Part shown: positions 45,149-53,849 of the stretch, one piece after another | How positions within the stretch are numbered: the first letter of the stretch is position 1 | Layout of the letters: the number at the start of each line of letters is the position of its first letter | DNA from: SUG1106 sp051883095 | Lineage (GTDB): Bacteria > Bacillota > Clostridia > Peptostreptococcales > Anaerovoracaceae | Direction: 5' to 3' | Length of the DNA: 64,000 nucleotides | Assembly: GCA_051883095.1 (NCBI GenBank) | Contig: JBJETB010000090.1 | Span: forward strand, 1 to 64,000 | Made by a program: the position numbers and the translations under genes | Notes under the pieces: generated by a model | The model's input: only the letters and a program-made list of their open reading frames with translations | Told to the model about the DNA's origin: nothing | The model's database searches: none

Positions 45149-46333
45149 TTATTTATCCTCAATAACAGCTATGCCCGGCAGCACCTTTCCTTCAAGGAAT
45201 TCGAGAGATGCTCCGCCTCCTGTTGAAATATGAGTCATTTTATCTGCCAGTCCGAACTGCTCTACCGCCGCTGCTGAATCGCCGCCGCCTATTACGGTCA
45301 CGGCGCTGCTTGCTGCAAGCGCCTCAGCTACAGCTCTGGTTCCCTTTGCAAAATTAGGCATTTCGAAGACGCCCATCGGGCCGTTCCATACCACTGTAGC
45401 GGCTTCTGCCACGGCCTGTCTGTAAAGCTCTGATGTTTCAGGTCCTATGTCAAGTCCCATCATGTCTGCGGGGATTTTGTCTCTGTCAAATACGGCAAAT
45501 TCAGTATCGTTTTTAAATTCTCTGCCGCATACACAGTCTACAGGAAGAAGCATCTTCACACCCGCAGCTTCTGCTTTTTTAAGAAGTTCTGCTGCCAGCT
45601 CCACATTATCCTTGTCCAGAATTGATGTGCCGATTTCCAGTCCCTGAGACTTGAAGAAAGTGTATGCCATGCCGCCGCCGATAATTAGAGTATCAACCTT
45701 TTTTAACAGATTCTCAATTACAGGAATCTTGTCGCCAACCTTGGCGCCGCCCATGATGGCCACGAAAGGTCTCTTAGGGTTCTCCACCGCATTACCCAGA
45801 AACTCAACTTCTTTTTCTATAAGAAATCCTGATACTGCCGGGAGATAGTCTGCAACTCCCGCTGTGGAAGCATGTGCTCTGTGCGCTGTACCGAAAGCAT
45901 CGTTCACAAAGAAATCTCCCAGCTGCGCCAGCTCTCTGGCAAATTCAGCCCCGTTCTTCGTCTCCTCTTTTCTGAATCTTACGTTCTCGAGGAGCATAAC
46001 CTGACCGTCCTTAAGTTCAGCTGCAGCTTTTATAACCTGATCATCTACAACTCTGTCTGAACTTATAAATCTGACCTCGGTTTTAAGAAGTTCCGAAAGT
46101 CTCTCTGCAACAGGAGCAAGTGTGAATTCTTTCTTAGGTTCGCCTTCGGGACGTCCCAGGTGTGACATGAGGATCACTTTGGCACCGCCATCCATGAGAT
46201 AACGTATTGTAGGCAGTGCGGAAACGATTCTGATATCGTCTGTAATCACACCGTCTTTGAGAGGAACGTTAAAGTCGCATCTTACGAGAGCACGTCTGCC
46301 CTTAACTTCAATATCCTTAACCGTTTTTTTCAT
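45149..46333 (-). CDS. pgk: Phosphoglycerate kinase
   Basis: 394 residues, full length: RALVRCDFNVPLKDGVITDD, HLGRPEGEP, VLLPVDCVCG and the nucleotide-binding VIGGGDSAAAVEQFG stretch near the C-terminus. It lies between two different gap genes in the glycolytic unit. Confidence 0.98.
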   Translation of the reverse strand: MKKTVKDIEVKGRRALVRCDFNVPLKDGVITDDIRIVSALPTIRYLMDGGAKVILMSHLGRPEGEPKKEFTLAPVAERLSELLKTEVRFISSDRVVDDQVIKAAAELKDGQVMLLENVRFRKEETKNGAEFARELAQLGDFFVNDAFGTAHRAHASTAGVADYLPAVSGFLIEKEVEFLGNAVENPKRPFVAIMGGAKVGDKIPVIENLLKKVDTLIIGGGMAYTFFKSQGLEIGTSILDKDNVELAAELLKKAEAAGVKMLLPVDCVCGREFKNDTEFAVFDRDKIPADMMGLDIGPETSELYRQAVAEAATVVWNGPMGVFEMPNFAKGTRAVAEALAASSAVTVIGGGDSAAAVEQFGLADKMTHISTGGGASLEFLEGKVLPGIAVIEDK

Positions 46334-46362
46334 TTTACAACCTTCCTTTGCTTGATAACACA

Positions 46363-46387
46363 GCCTTTGCCCCGGTGGAGCAAAGGC
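46363..46387 (-). other. Intercistronic hairpin between the second gap gene and pgk
   Basis: GCCTTTGC (46380-46387 read on the minus strand) and GCAAAGGC (46363-46370), perfect 8-bp arms with a 9-nt loop, no T run. Likely an mRNA stability or processing element separating upstream and downstream parts of the operon. Confidence 0.55.
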
Positions 46388-46428
46388 CTTCTGACTGTTT
46401 TATCTATTATGCTTCAATAGTCCGCAGA

Positions 46429-47445
46429 TTATTTATTATCAACACTGTGCATGTATTTCAGCATATTCAGCAGGTTGCTGGAATACCCGAATTCATTGTC
46501 ATAGTAAGCTATCAGCTTGAAGAAGTGGTCGTTAAGCTCTATGGTCTGTCTCGAGTCGAAGATGGATGTGCAAGGATCCCCCACAAAATCACCGGATACA
46601 ACTTCATCGTCCACATATTCGAGAACACCTTTAAGATATGTCTCTGAAGCTTCTTTTATCTTCTGTCTCAGTTCTGGACCGCTTGTAGGAGTATTTAATA
46701 CAACGTTTACATCTATAACGGAGACGTCTGCAGTAGGAACTCTGTAGGAAATACCAGTCATCTTGCCCTGGAGGGACGGAATAACCAAACCTACAGCCTT
46801 GGCTGCGCCTGTAGTTGAAGGAATCACATTGCCGAATACGGAGCGGCCTGTTCTCCAGTCCTTCAGTGACTTGGCATCTACAACCTTCTGCTTTGCTGTA
46901 GCAGCGTGGATTGTGGACATAAGACCTTCCTTGATGCCGTAGTTGTCTTCGATGACCTTCATCAGCGGTGCCAGGCAGTTGGTGGTGCATGATGCATTTG
47001 AAACAACCTGCATATCGGATCTGTATGTATCGTGGTTTACGCCGTATACAAAAGTCGGTGTCTCCTTGTCCTTGGCCGGTGCTGAGATGATAACGTGCTT
47101 TGCTCCGGCTTCGATGTGGTCCATAGCCTTCTCTGTAGTAACATATGCGCCCGTACAGTCTATTACATAATCAACGCCTGCTTCCTTCCACGGAATCTCC
47201 AGTGCGTCGGAAAACGAGAAAACGTCCACATGCTTTCCGTCAATAAATATACCGTTCTTATCGTGGTCGAGAGGTTTAGGAAATCTTCCGAACACAGTGT
47301 CGTACTTGAGCATGTATACCATGTATTCAAGGTCTGCATTCCTGAGATTTATAGCTCTGATTTCGATTTCCGGCATATCCATCGCAGCACGGATAACCAC
47401 TCTTCCTATTCTGCCAAATCCGTTGATTCCAACTCTAATCGCCAT
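46429..47445 (-). CDS. Glyceraldehyde-3-phosphate dehydrogenase, second type
   Basis: 338 residues. Catalytic C153 in SNASCTTNCLAP; HAATAKQKVVDAKSLKDWRTGRS and the S-loop resemble the E. coli GapA/eukaryote-type branch. The cofactor position that is aspartate in NAD enzymes reads AINLRNAD (L34, R35), which removes the NAD-selecting charge and adds an arginine, so NADP use is possible. First glycolytic gene after rpoN, 61 bp downstream. Not a duplicate of the gap gene at 44086; the two are only distantly alike. Confidence 0.93.
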   Translation of the reverse strand: MAIRVGINGFGRIGRVVIRAAMDMPEIEIRAINLRNADLEYMVYMLKYDTVFGRFPKPLDHDKNGIFIDGKHVDVFSFSDALEIPWKEAGVDYVIDCTGAYVTTEKAMDHIEAGAKHVIISAPAKDKETPTFVYGVNHDTYRSDMQVVSNASCTTNCLAPLMKVIEDNYGIKEGLMSTIHAATAKQKVVDAKSLKDWRTGRSVFGNVIPSTTGAAKAVGLVIPSLQGKMTGISYRVPTADVSVIDVNVVLNTPTSGPELRQKIKEASETYLKGVLEYVDDEVVSGDFVGDPCTSIFDSRQTIELNDHFFKLIAYYDNEFGYSSNLLNMLKYMHSVDNK

Positions 47446-47506
47446 TTTATTTTCTCCTCCTAATATTCTCTGATAATAATGACAATTTAATTTTTTATTA
47501 TGTATA

Positions 47507-48919
47507 TCAATACCTTCTTCTCTTGGACGAAGAAAGGATATTCATACCTTCTCTGTACTTCGCAACAGTTCTTCTGGATATTTCTATGCCCTTCCTGCTC
47601 AGTATCTCCACCATATCCTGATCACTGTAAGGCTTCTTCGGGTCTTCGCTGTCGACGATTTCCTTGATAAAGGTTTTAATGCTGTTGGAGGACATGCCCT
47701 CACCGCTGGAGTCGGTAACACCGCTGGAGAAGAAATATTTAATCTCGAACACTCCTCTCGGCGTCTGCATGTATTTACCGTTTATGGAACGGCTTACTGT
47801 GGATTCGTGTATGCCTAAATCTTCAGCCACCTGCTTGAGTGTAAGCGTTTTGAGGTACTTAGGCCCCTTGTCCAGAAATTCCTTCTGGTGCTGCACCACG
47901 GAATTAACCACATTATATATAGTCTGCTTGCGCTGCTCTATGCTCTTGATCAGCCAGAGTGCAGCGTTGTATCTGTCATTAAGATATTTGGAAAGTTCCT
48001 CATCGTGAGGAGACTGCTTGGCCAGATTCATATAGTATGGACTTACCATAAGTCTCGGGACGGTTCCCTCGTTGGTCACAACCTGATATTCATCGTCCAC
48101 TTTCTCTACAACCACGTCAGGAACCACATATTTCACCGTTTCCCCGCTGGAATACTGACGTCCCGGTTTAGGTTCAAGGGTCCTTATAAGGTCCGCAATC
48201 ATCTGAACCTGTTCCACGGTAAGGCCTGTGGCCTTGGCTACTTTATTAAGCTTGTTTTCCCCCAGATCGTTCAGATGGTGAAGAATTATGTATTCCACAC
48301 TGTCTTCCAGAAGGCCCTTTGCTGCCAACTGGATTATGAGACATTCCTCAAGGCTTCTTGCTCCCACTCCTGAAGGCTCGAATGTCTGAATCACATCAAG
48401 GATTCTCTCAACTGTATCATCAGACACCTTGAAGCACTTTGCCACCTTTGACACATCTGCGGTAAGATAGCCGTTCTCATCTATAGATTCAACCAGGTAG
48501 CGGCCTATCTTCATTTCGCATCCCTTTAGGCTGGAAAACGTCAGCTGAAGAAGCAGGTAGTCCTCAAGAGTCTCTTCCTTGCTCACATACTGCTCGAAGG
48601 ATGTTTCGTCATGATCCTTTGAATACTCCCACTGACGATAGCTTATATCATCGTATTCAGCTTCCTTTACCTTTTCACGCAGATCAATCTCAGAGTCTTC
48701 GGCCTCCTTGCGGTCAAGAGCCTCTGTCTTGGAAACCTCCGGTTCCTTCCTGCCTTCAGTATTGTCATACTCCAGCACCGGGTTCTGCATAAGCTCCTCC
48801 TGTACAAAGGATTCCAGTTCCTGAGTGTTAAACTGCAGAATCTGAATGGCCTGAATAAGTTCCGGTGTCATAGTCAGTTTCTGGGTCTGTTCAATTGTCA
48901 GGTCATATCCTAATCTCAT
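47507..48919 (-). CDS. rpoN: RNA polymerase sigma-54 factor RpoN
   Basis: 470 residues: Gln/Leu-rich N-terminal activator region (LTIEQTQKLTMTPELIQAIQILQFNTQEL), acidic linker, core-binding domain, helix-turn-helix (KQVAEDLGIHESTVSRSI) and the RpoN box ISRRTVAKYRE near the C-terminus that reads the -24 element. It heads the glycolytic gene set in place of the central glycolytic regulator CggR. No sigma-54 activator is in the window. Confidence 0.97.
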   Translation of the reverse strand: MRLGYDLTIEQTQKLTMTPELIQAIQILQFNTQELESFVQEELMQNPVLEYDNTEGRKEPEVSKTEALDRKEAEDSEIDLREKVKEAEYDDISYRQWEYSKDHDETSFEQYVSKEETLEDYLLLQLTFSSLKGCEMKIGRYLVESIDENGYLTADVSKVAKCFKVSDDTVERILDVIQTFEPSGVGARSLEECLIIQLAAKGLLEDSVEYIILHHLNDLGENKLNKVAKATGLTVEQVQMIADLIRTLEPKPGRQYSSGETVKYVVPDVVVEKVDDEYQVVTNEGTVPRLMVSPYYMNLAKQSPHDEELSKYLNDRYNAALWLIKSIEQRKQTIYNVVNSVVQHQKEFLDKGPKYLKTLTLKQVAEDLGIHESTVSRSINGKYMQTPRGVFEIKYFFSSGVTDSSGEGMSSNSIKTFIKEIVDSEDPKKPYSDQDMVEILSRKGIEISRRTVAKYREGMNILSSSKRRRY

Positions 48920-48977
48920 TATCTTCCTCCGATTAAGCTAATTACGCTTATGCAAATATTATACCAAAGATTTTTCT

Positions 48978-49454
48978 TTATTTCAACCCCGGGAATCCTA
49001 ATTGGCGCAAAGCTTCAAACAAAATTATATTGGCAGAGTTTGCCAGATTAAAAGAGCGAAGCCGTGTATCTGCGCTCATTGGAATACGTATAGCCGTTTC
49101 TTCATGCTGTGCTATGAAATCTCTCGGCAGCCCGGCGGTCTCCTTTCCAAAGAGAAACATATCCTCATCACGATATTCAGGTTCTGTATATATATGTCCT
49201 CCCTTGGTGGTGGCCAGAAAAAGCCTTCTGTCCCCCTGTCCGTACTTTTCCATGAAAGCGTCCAGACTCTCATGAACCTCCAGCTTCACGAAAGGCCAGT
49301 AATCCAGACCTGCTCTTTTCAGGCTTTTATCATCTATTTTAAATCCCAGGGGCTCCACCAGATGCAGCACTGTATCTGTGGCTGCGCAGGTTCTGGCGAT
49401 GTTTCCCGTGTTAGGCGGAATTTCCGGTTCCACAAAAACTATATGCAAAGACAT
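48978..49454 (-). CDS. trmL: tRNA (cytidine(34)-2'-O)-methyltransferase TrmL
   Basis: 158 residues of the small SPOUT (TrmH-like) family: VEPEIPPNTGNIARTCAAT, FLFGKETAGLPRDF and IPMSADTRLRSFNLANSANIILFEALRQ form the knotted SAM site. ATG 49454 follows GGAG by 8 bp; the longer reading from 49475 is rejected. Confidence 0.95.
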   Translation of the reverse strand: MSLHIVFVEPEIPPNTGNIARTCAATDTVLHLVEPLGFKIDDKSLKRAGLDYWPFVKLEVHESLDAFMEKYGQGDRRLFLATTKGGHIYTEPEYRDEDMFLFGKETAGLPRDFIAQHEETAIRIPMSADTRLRSFNLANSANIILFEALRQLGFPGLK

Positions 49455-49514
49455 TTTCTTCACTCCTTTCTTCATCTATATTACCAAATTTTTTAAAAAA
49501 TTAAAGAGTTTTTA

Positions 49515-49543
49515 AAGACAAATTCAGATATTTATGATAGAAT
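49515..49543 (+). promoter_or_regulatory. hom promoter
   Basis: AAGACA (49515-49520), 17-bp spacer, TAGAAT (49538-49543). The sequence AATTCAGATAT occurs in the spacer and again in the leader about 38 bp later, a small direct repeat of unknown meaning. Confidence 0.55.
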
Positions 49544-49598
49544 CAAAAAATCGAGTCAAAATTCAGATATAATTCAAATAAAACCGGAGGTTTACAAT

Positions 49599-50552
49599 AT
49601 GAAGAAACTTAATGTAGGTATTTTAGGACTGGGCACTGTCGGCGGCGGCACTTATGATATTCTCACAAAGAATAAGGAAATCATCGAAAAAAGAACCGGC
49701 ACCGCCATTGAAGTTGTAAAGATTCTCGACCTGCGCAAGAGACCCGGCGTAGATGAGTCCCTTTTTACAGATGATCCTGACGAGGTTCTCAATAATCCTG
49801 ACGTTGACCTTATCGTGGAGACGCTGGGCGGAATTCAGCCCGCTTCATCCTTCATGCTTCAGGCCATGAAAAACGGCAAACATGTCGTTACAGCCAACAA
49901 GGCTGCTGTGGCGGCCACTTACGAAGAGCTTCAGAAAACTGCCGCTGAAAACAATGTGAGATTTCTCTTTGAAGCCAGCGTCGGCGGTGGAATTCCTGTG
50001 CTGACAGCTATTCAGAATGCCCTTGCAGGAAACAATTTCCTCGAGGTTATGGGTATCGTAAACGGCACCACCAACTACATCCTCACCAAGATGACAGAAG
50101 AAGGTGCAGATTATGCAGAAGTGCTCAAAGATGCCCAGGCCAAAGGTTTTGCTGAAGCAGATCCTACAGCTGATGTTGAAGGTATCGACGTGGCAAACAA
50201 GCTCTGCATCCTGATTGCCCTTCTCTTCGATAAATACATCGCACCTAAGGATATCCCGACTACCGGAATTTCCAAAATCACAGGAGCAGATATCGCTGCC
50301 GCTGCTGAGGAAGGCTGCAAGATAAAGCTTATAGCTCACGCAACTTTAAAAGACGGACAGGTTGTATGCAGCGTAGCACCGGAGAAAATTCCGGATTCAC
50401 ACCCTCTGGCAGGTGTCAGCAACGAATTCAACGCAGTTTATATTACAGGCGATATGGTTGATGAAGTTATGTTCTACGGCAAAGGCGCAGGTGCCCTTCC
50501 TACAGGCAGTGCCATCGTAGGCGACATCATCAGCGTGGCAAAAGAAATATAA
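49599..50552 (+). CDS. hom: Homoserine dehydrogenase, short form without ACT domain
   Basis: 317 residues: GILGLGTVGGGTYDIL Rossmann start, VTANKAAVA, catalytic stretch NGTTNYILTKM and EADPTADVEGIDVANKL, ending soon after the dimerisation part (PTGSAIVGDII). Common bacterial forms continue into an ACT regulatory domain; here it is missing with a clean stop, so threonine feedback through ACT is not expected. It uses the aspartate semialdehyde made by asd. Confidence 0.94.
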   Translation: MKKLNVGILGLGTVGGGTYDILTKNKEIIEKRTGTAIEVVKILDLRKRPGVDESLFTDDPDEVLNNPDVDLIVETLGGIQPASSFMLQAMKNGKHVVTANKAAVAATYEELQKTAAENNVRFLFEASVGGGIPVLTAIQNALAGNNFLEVMGIVNGTTNYILTKMTEEGADYAEVLKDAQAKGFAEADPTADVEGIDVANKLCILIALLFDKYIAPKDIPTTGISKITGADIAAAAEEGCKIKLIAHATLKDGQVVCSVAPEKIPDSHPLAGVSNEFNAVYITGDMVDEVMFYGKGAGALPTGSAIVGDIISVAKEI

Positions 50553-50565
50553 GGAGGAAAATTAA

Positions 50566-51066
50566 ATGAGTTTATACAAACAGTGGGTTGACCTTATGGA
50601 AGGTCAGACAGATGAGACCTTTGAGGCTTTCTGGAAAGAATACAGCGAAACAGAAACCAGAATCTACGAGCACATTCTGGCACATAAGGATGAACATCTC
50701 AAAGGCAGGTACAGCGACCTGGTTGAGCAGTTCAAAGCAGACCCTGTAATCTTCATGGGTTTTCTCGACGGTATCAATACCAGCTTAAAGGAAGCCAATG
50801 ATCTTGAAAGTTTCACTGAGGAAACCGAAATCGACCTTGATGTGGACATGGAAAAGCTTTTCTTCAACATGCTCAAGGCTGATGCAGATTATCTCTACAC
50901 TCTTCCGCAGTGGGAAGACGTGCTTTCCGAGGAAAAGAGAATGGCTATCGTAAAGGACTTCAAGCGTTCCAAGACTGTTCACAAGGAAAAGGAACCCGGC
51001 AGAAACGACCCGTGCCCTTGCGGCTCAGGCAAAAAGTATAAAAAGTGCTGCGGCGCTAACAAATAG
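50566..51066 (+). CDS. SEC-C motif protein of unknown function
   Basis: 166 residues. A helical acidic body (residues 1 to about 140) precedes a C-terminal SEC-C zinc motif, PGRNDPCPCGSGKKYKKCCG, as at the end of SecA. Shine-Dalgarno AAGGAGG lies between hom and this gene (13-bp gap), so they are co-transcribed. The body does not resemble SecA; role unknown. Confidence 0.85.
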   Translation: MSLYKQWVDLMEGQTDETFEAFWKEYSETETRIYEHILAHKDEHLKGRYSDLVEQFKADPVIFMGFLDGINTSLKEANDLESFTEETEIDLDVDMEKLFFNMLKADADYLYTLPQWEDVLSEEKRMAIVKDFKRSKTVHKEKEPGRNDPCPCGSGKKYKKCCGANK

Positions 51067-51114
51067 TAAGTGTACCGGTCTAACTTCTATTATTACCATT
51101 CAGTGAATTGATTA

Positions 51115-51376
51115 ATGTCGTATGAAATCTGTATTTTCAGAAATTCATACGACATTTACATATAATGGAACTGCAAACAGCTACTAATAGGTGGCTAATG
51201 TCGTATGAAATCAAGAAAAGCACCTTATATTACGACATTTTTTGTGTTTTCACCAATTTATGTCGTAGGGAAAAGTTTTTTCATTTTTTTCATACGACAT
51301 TTCATGTTCGCGAGGTATATTTTTTCTAGAAATAAAGTGTCAATGTCGTATGAAAATGACAATTTTCATACGACAT
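51115..51376. repeat. Island B: four phased inverted-repeat units, GTCGTA type
   Basis: Fills most of the 360-bp convergent gap between the SEC-C gene and queA (51067-51426). Units: 51115-51155, 51198-51238, 51260-51300 (41 bp each) and 51343-51376 (34 bp, 7 bp shorter in its middle). Eight half-sites fit ATGTCGTATGAAA; GTCGTA occurs in all eight. Core centres are 31, 52, 31, 31, 31, 52 and 24 bp apart. No ordinary terminator is visible here for either convergent gene. The last 50 bp before queA hold nothing recognisable. Confidence 0.85.
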
Positions 51377-51426
51377 TGTTTCTTTTTATATGACTGTAGG
51401 CCTGACCCTTCTTAAAGAGCCAAGAC

Positions 51427-52491
51427 TTATTTAATAAACATGGCATCACCGTAGCTGAAAAACCTGTACTTTTCCTCCACTGCAATCTTATATACTCTGA
51501 GAATGTCCTCTCTGTTATACAGTGCCGATATGAGCATGAGCAGCGTGGATTTAGGCAGATGGAAGTTGGTTATGAGCGCATCGATGATTTTAAACTCATA
51601 TCCCGGATAGATGAATATGTCCGTATTTCCGTGCCCCGGCTGAACCAGCCAGTGTCCGCTTACATCATCAAATGCTGCAGCGCTCTCCACTGTCCTTGTA
51701 GAAGTTGTTCCAACAGAAACGATTCTGCCGCCTGATTTAATAGTTTCGTTAATTATCTCAGCAGTTTCTTCATCTACAAAGTATTCTTCGAAGTGCATGT
51801 GGTGTTCTTCGATATTCTCAACTTTTACAGGTCTGAAAGTACCGATACCCACATGAAGTGTAACATAGGCGATTTTCACTCCCTTATCCCCGGCCTTCTG
51901 GAGCAGCTCTTTTGTAAAATGGAGGCCTGCCGTAGGTGCTGCCACCGATCCTTCTTCGCGGCAGTATACCGTCTGATACCGTTCTCTGTCCTCTCTGTTG
52001 TTTTCTCTCTCTATATATGGCGGCAGAGGCATCTGACCCAGTTCCTCCAGCCTTTCCAGAAAAATTCCGTCGTACTGGAACTCTACAATCCTGGTTCCGT
52101 CTTCACCGTAATCCTTTACAACAGCGCGGAAAAGCTTACCTGCTTCACCTGCTGAACCTGCAAAGTTTACCGCATCGCCAACCTTAAGCCGTTTTCCGGG
52201 TCTGACCATGGTCTCCCATTTATCGCCTTCTATTCTCTTTGTAAGCAGAAACTCCACCTTACCCCCTGTGCCTTCCTTGACACCGAAAAGCCTTGCAGGC
52301 AGTACCTTGGAATTATTCAGTACCAGGCAGTCTCCCGGCTCCAGGTAATCAAGAATATCATAGAAATGCTTATGCTCCACCTTTCCTGTGGCTCTGTCCA
52401 CCACCATAAGTCGTGAGCAGTCCCTCTTCTCTGCTGGAGTCTGAGCTATAAGCTCTTTTGGTAATTCATAATCAAAATCATTAATATTCAT
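51427..52491 (-). CDS. queA: S-adenosylmethionine:tRNA ribosyltransferase-isomerase
   Basis: 354 residues, full length: FDYELPKELIAQTPAEKRD, YQTVYCREEGSVAAPTAGLHFT and VGTTSTRTVES are family signatures. It makes epoxyqueuosine in tRNA. Begins 5 bp after ruvB in the ruvC-ruvA-ruvB-queA order; a tgt gene is not in the window on the downstream side. Confidence 0.97.
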   Translation of the reverse strand: MNINDFDYELPKELIAQTPAEKRDCSRLMVVDRATGKVEHKHFYDILDYLEPGDCLVLNNSKVLPARLFGVKEGTGGKVEFLLTKRIEGDKWETMVRPGKRLKVGDAVNFAGSAGEAGKLFRAVVKDYGEDGTRIVEFQYDGIFLERLEELGQMPLPPYIERENNREDRERYQTVYCREEGSVAAPTAGLHFTKELLQKAGDKGVKIAYVTLHVGIGTFRPVKVENIEEHHMHFEEYFVDEETAEIINETIKSGGRIVSVGTTSTRTVESAAAFDDVSGHWLVQPGHGNTDIFIYPGYEFKIIDALITNFHLPKSTLLMLISALYNREDILRVYKIAVEEKYRFFSYGDAMFIK

Positions 52492-52496
52492 ATCTT

Positions 52497-53537
52497 CTAA
52501 AATGTAATCTGCCTTTCCTCGTCGTTATTTTCGTCATCTCCCGCATAGGCCAGCCCCATATGTCTGTAGCCGTCCTTTGATACCATTCTGCCTTTAGGTG
52601 TTCTGTAAAGCAGTCCCGACTGAATCAGATAAGGCTCGTAAACATCCTCAATGGTGACCCTTTCCTCACCTATGGAGGCGGCAATTGTATCAATTCCTAC
52701 CGGGCCGCCGTTAAAGCGCTTAATTATGGTAGTCAGAATTTCTCTGTCAAGACGCTCGAGACCCAGTTCGTCAACGCCCAGTGCTGCAAGGCCCTCTCTT
52801 GTAATACCTATATCGATGGAACCGTTACCCTTTACCTGTGAAAAGTCCCTAATCCGCTTGAGCATTCTATTGGCTACTCGCGGAGTTCCTCTGGACCTTC
52901 TTGCCATTTCTCCTACGGACTCTTCATCTATGGCCACCCCAAGAATTCCTGCTGTCCTTTTTATAATCTGTGCAAGCTCCTCAGGAGTATACATCTCAAA
53001 CTTGCCAAGGACTCCGAATCTGTCCCTAAGCGGTGCCGAAAGACTTCCGGCGCGGGTAGTTGCTCCGATAAGTGTGAATTTAGCCAGATCAAGTCTTATG
53101 GAACGTGCCGAAGGACCTTTGCCGATTATTATGTCCAGGGCATAGTCCTCCATTGCCGAGTAAAGCACTTCCTCCACAGAGCGGTTAAGTCTGTGTATCT
53201 CATCTATAAAAAGTACATCGTTGTCGTTAAGGTTTGTCAGAATTGCCGCAAGATCACCTGCCCTTTCTATGGCTGGACCTGATGTTATCTTGATATCCAC
53301 TCCCAGCTCATTGGCAATAATACCTGCCAGGGTGGTCTTGCCCAGTCCCGGAGGCCCGTAAAAGAGCACGTGATCCAGTGGTTCTCCTCTCAGACGAGCC
53401 GCCTCTATGAAAATTTTAAGATTTTCCTTAACACCCTGCTGGCCTATGTAGTCGTCAAGGTGCTGCGGTCTTAATCCCGCCTCCATTTTGCCTTCTCCAG
53501 ACCTGGCAGCAGCAGATGTGATTCTTTCATTTTCCAT
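52497..53537 (-). CDS. ruvB: Holliday junction branch migration ATPase RuvB
   Basis: 346 residues: LRPQHLDDYIGQQGVKENL, Walker A GPPGLGKTTLA, Walker B LFIDEIHRLNR, sensor 1 GATTRAGSLSAPLRDRFG and the C-terminal winged helix (EPYLIQSGLLYRTPKGR). The motor of RuvAB. Separated from ruvA by 312 bp that hold island C. Confidence 0.98.
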   Translation of the reverse strand: MENERITSAAARSGEGKMEAGLRPQHLDDYIGQQGVKENLKIFIEAARLRGEPLDHVLFYGPPGLGKTTLAGIIANELGVDIKITSGPAIERAGDLAAILTNLNDNDVLFIDEIHRLNRSVEEVLYSAMEDYALDIIIGKGPSARSIRLDLAKFTLIGATTRAGSLSAPLRDRFGVLGKFEMYTPEELAQIIKRTAGILGVAIDEESVGEMARRSRGTPRVANRMLKRIRDFSQVKGNGSIDIGITREGLAALGVDELGLERLDREILTTIIKRFNGGPVGIDTIAASIGEERVTIEDVYEPYLIQSGLLYRTPKGRMVSKDGYRHMGLAYAGDDENNDEERQITF

Positions 53538-53570
53538 TTATGGTTATACCTTTCTATTATCTTTTTCAGA

Positions 53571-53829
53571 AGGTTGTAAAAAATCTCCCAGACCCTTTAT
53601 TTTTACAACATCATATGCCAAAGCGGCTTGCTCCCATGATTAATTTCATGAAACCGTTGTAGTAATTTTAGAAATAATGAAATTTTTACAACGTGATGCC
53701 GGCCATGGTTGTAAAAATTGCTGATTGTACGAAAAGATTACAACGTTTCGCCGCTGAACAGGTCCCATAAACCTGTGCAGACCATTCAATGTTGTAAAGG
53801 AATCAGTTTTCGTATAAATTCTGCAACAT
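53571..53829. repeat. Island C: four phased 41-bp inverted-repeat units inside the ruv operon
   Basis: Fills most of the 312-bp gap between ruvA and ruvB (53538-53849). Units: 53571-53611, 53654-53694, 53706-53746 and 53789-53829, each 41 bp. Half-sites fit NNGTTGTAAAAAT; GTTGTA is present in seven of eight (the last is GTTGCA). Gaps are 42, 11 and 42 bp, so the island is symmetric about its middle. Core centres are exactly 31, 52, 31, 21, 31, 52 and 31 bp apart. The remainder of the gap shows only the ruvB ribosome site. Confidence 0.87.
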
Positions 53830-53849
53830 TACCCGTATTACCTTACCTG

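Noticed and set aside
46429..47445. Second gap gene as a recent duplication of the first
   Set aside because: The proteins differ over most of their length, including cofactor and S-loop regions, so they are separate families and not tandem copies.
51115..51376. Island units as ordinary terminators
   Set aside because: Most units lack a T run after the stem, loops are about 17 nt, and the same plan occurs inside the ruv operon and in a divergent promoter gap where terminators make no sense.
31235..53829. Repeat islands as CRISPR arrays
   Set aside because: Half-sites alternate in orientation, are only about 12 bp and have unequal spacing; there is no run of identical direct repeats and no cas gene nearby.
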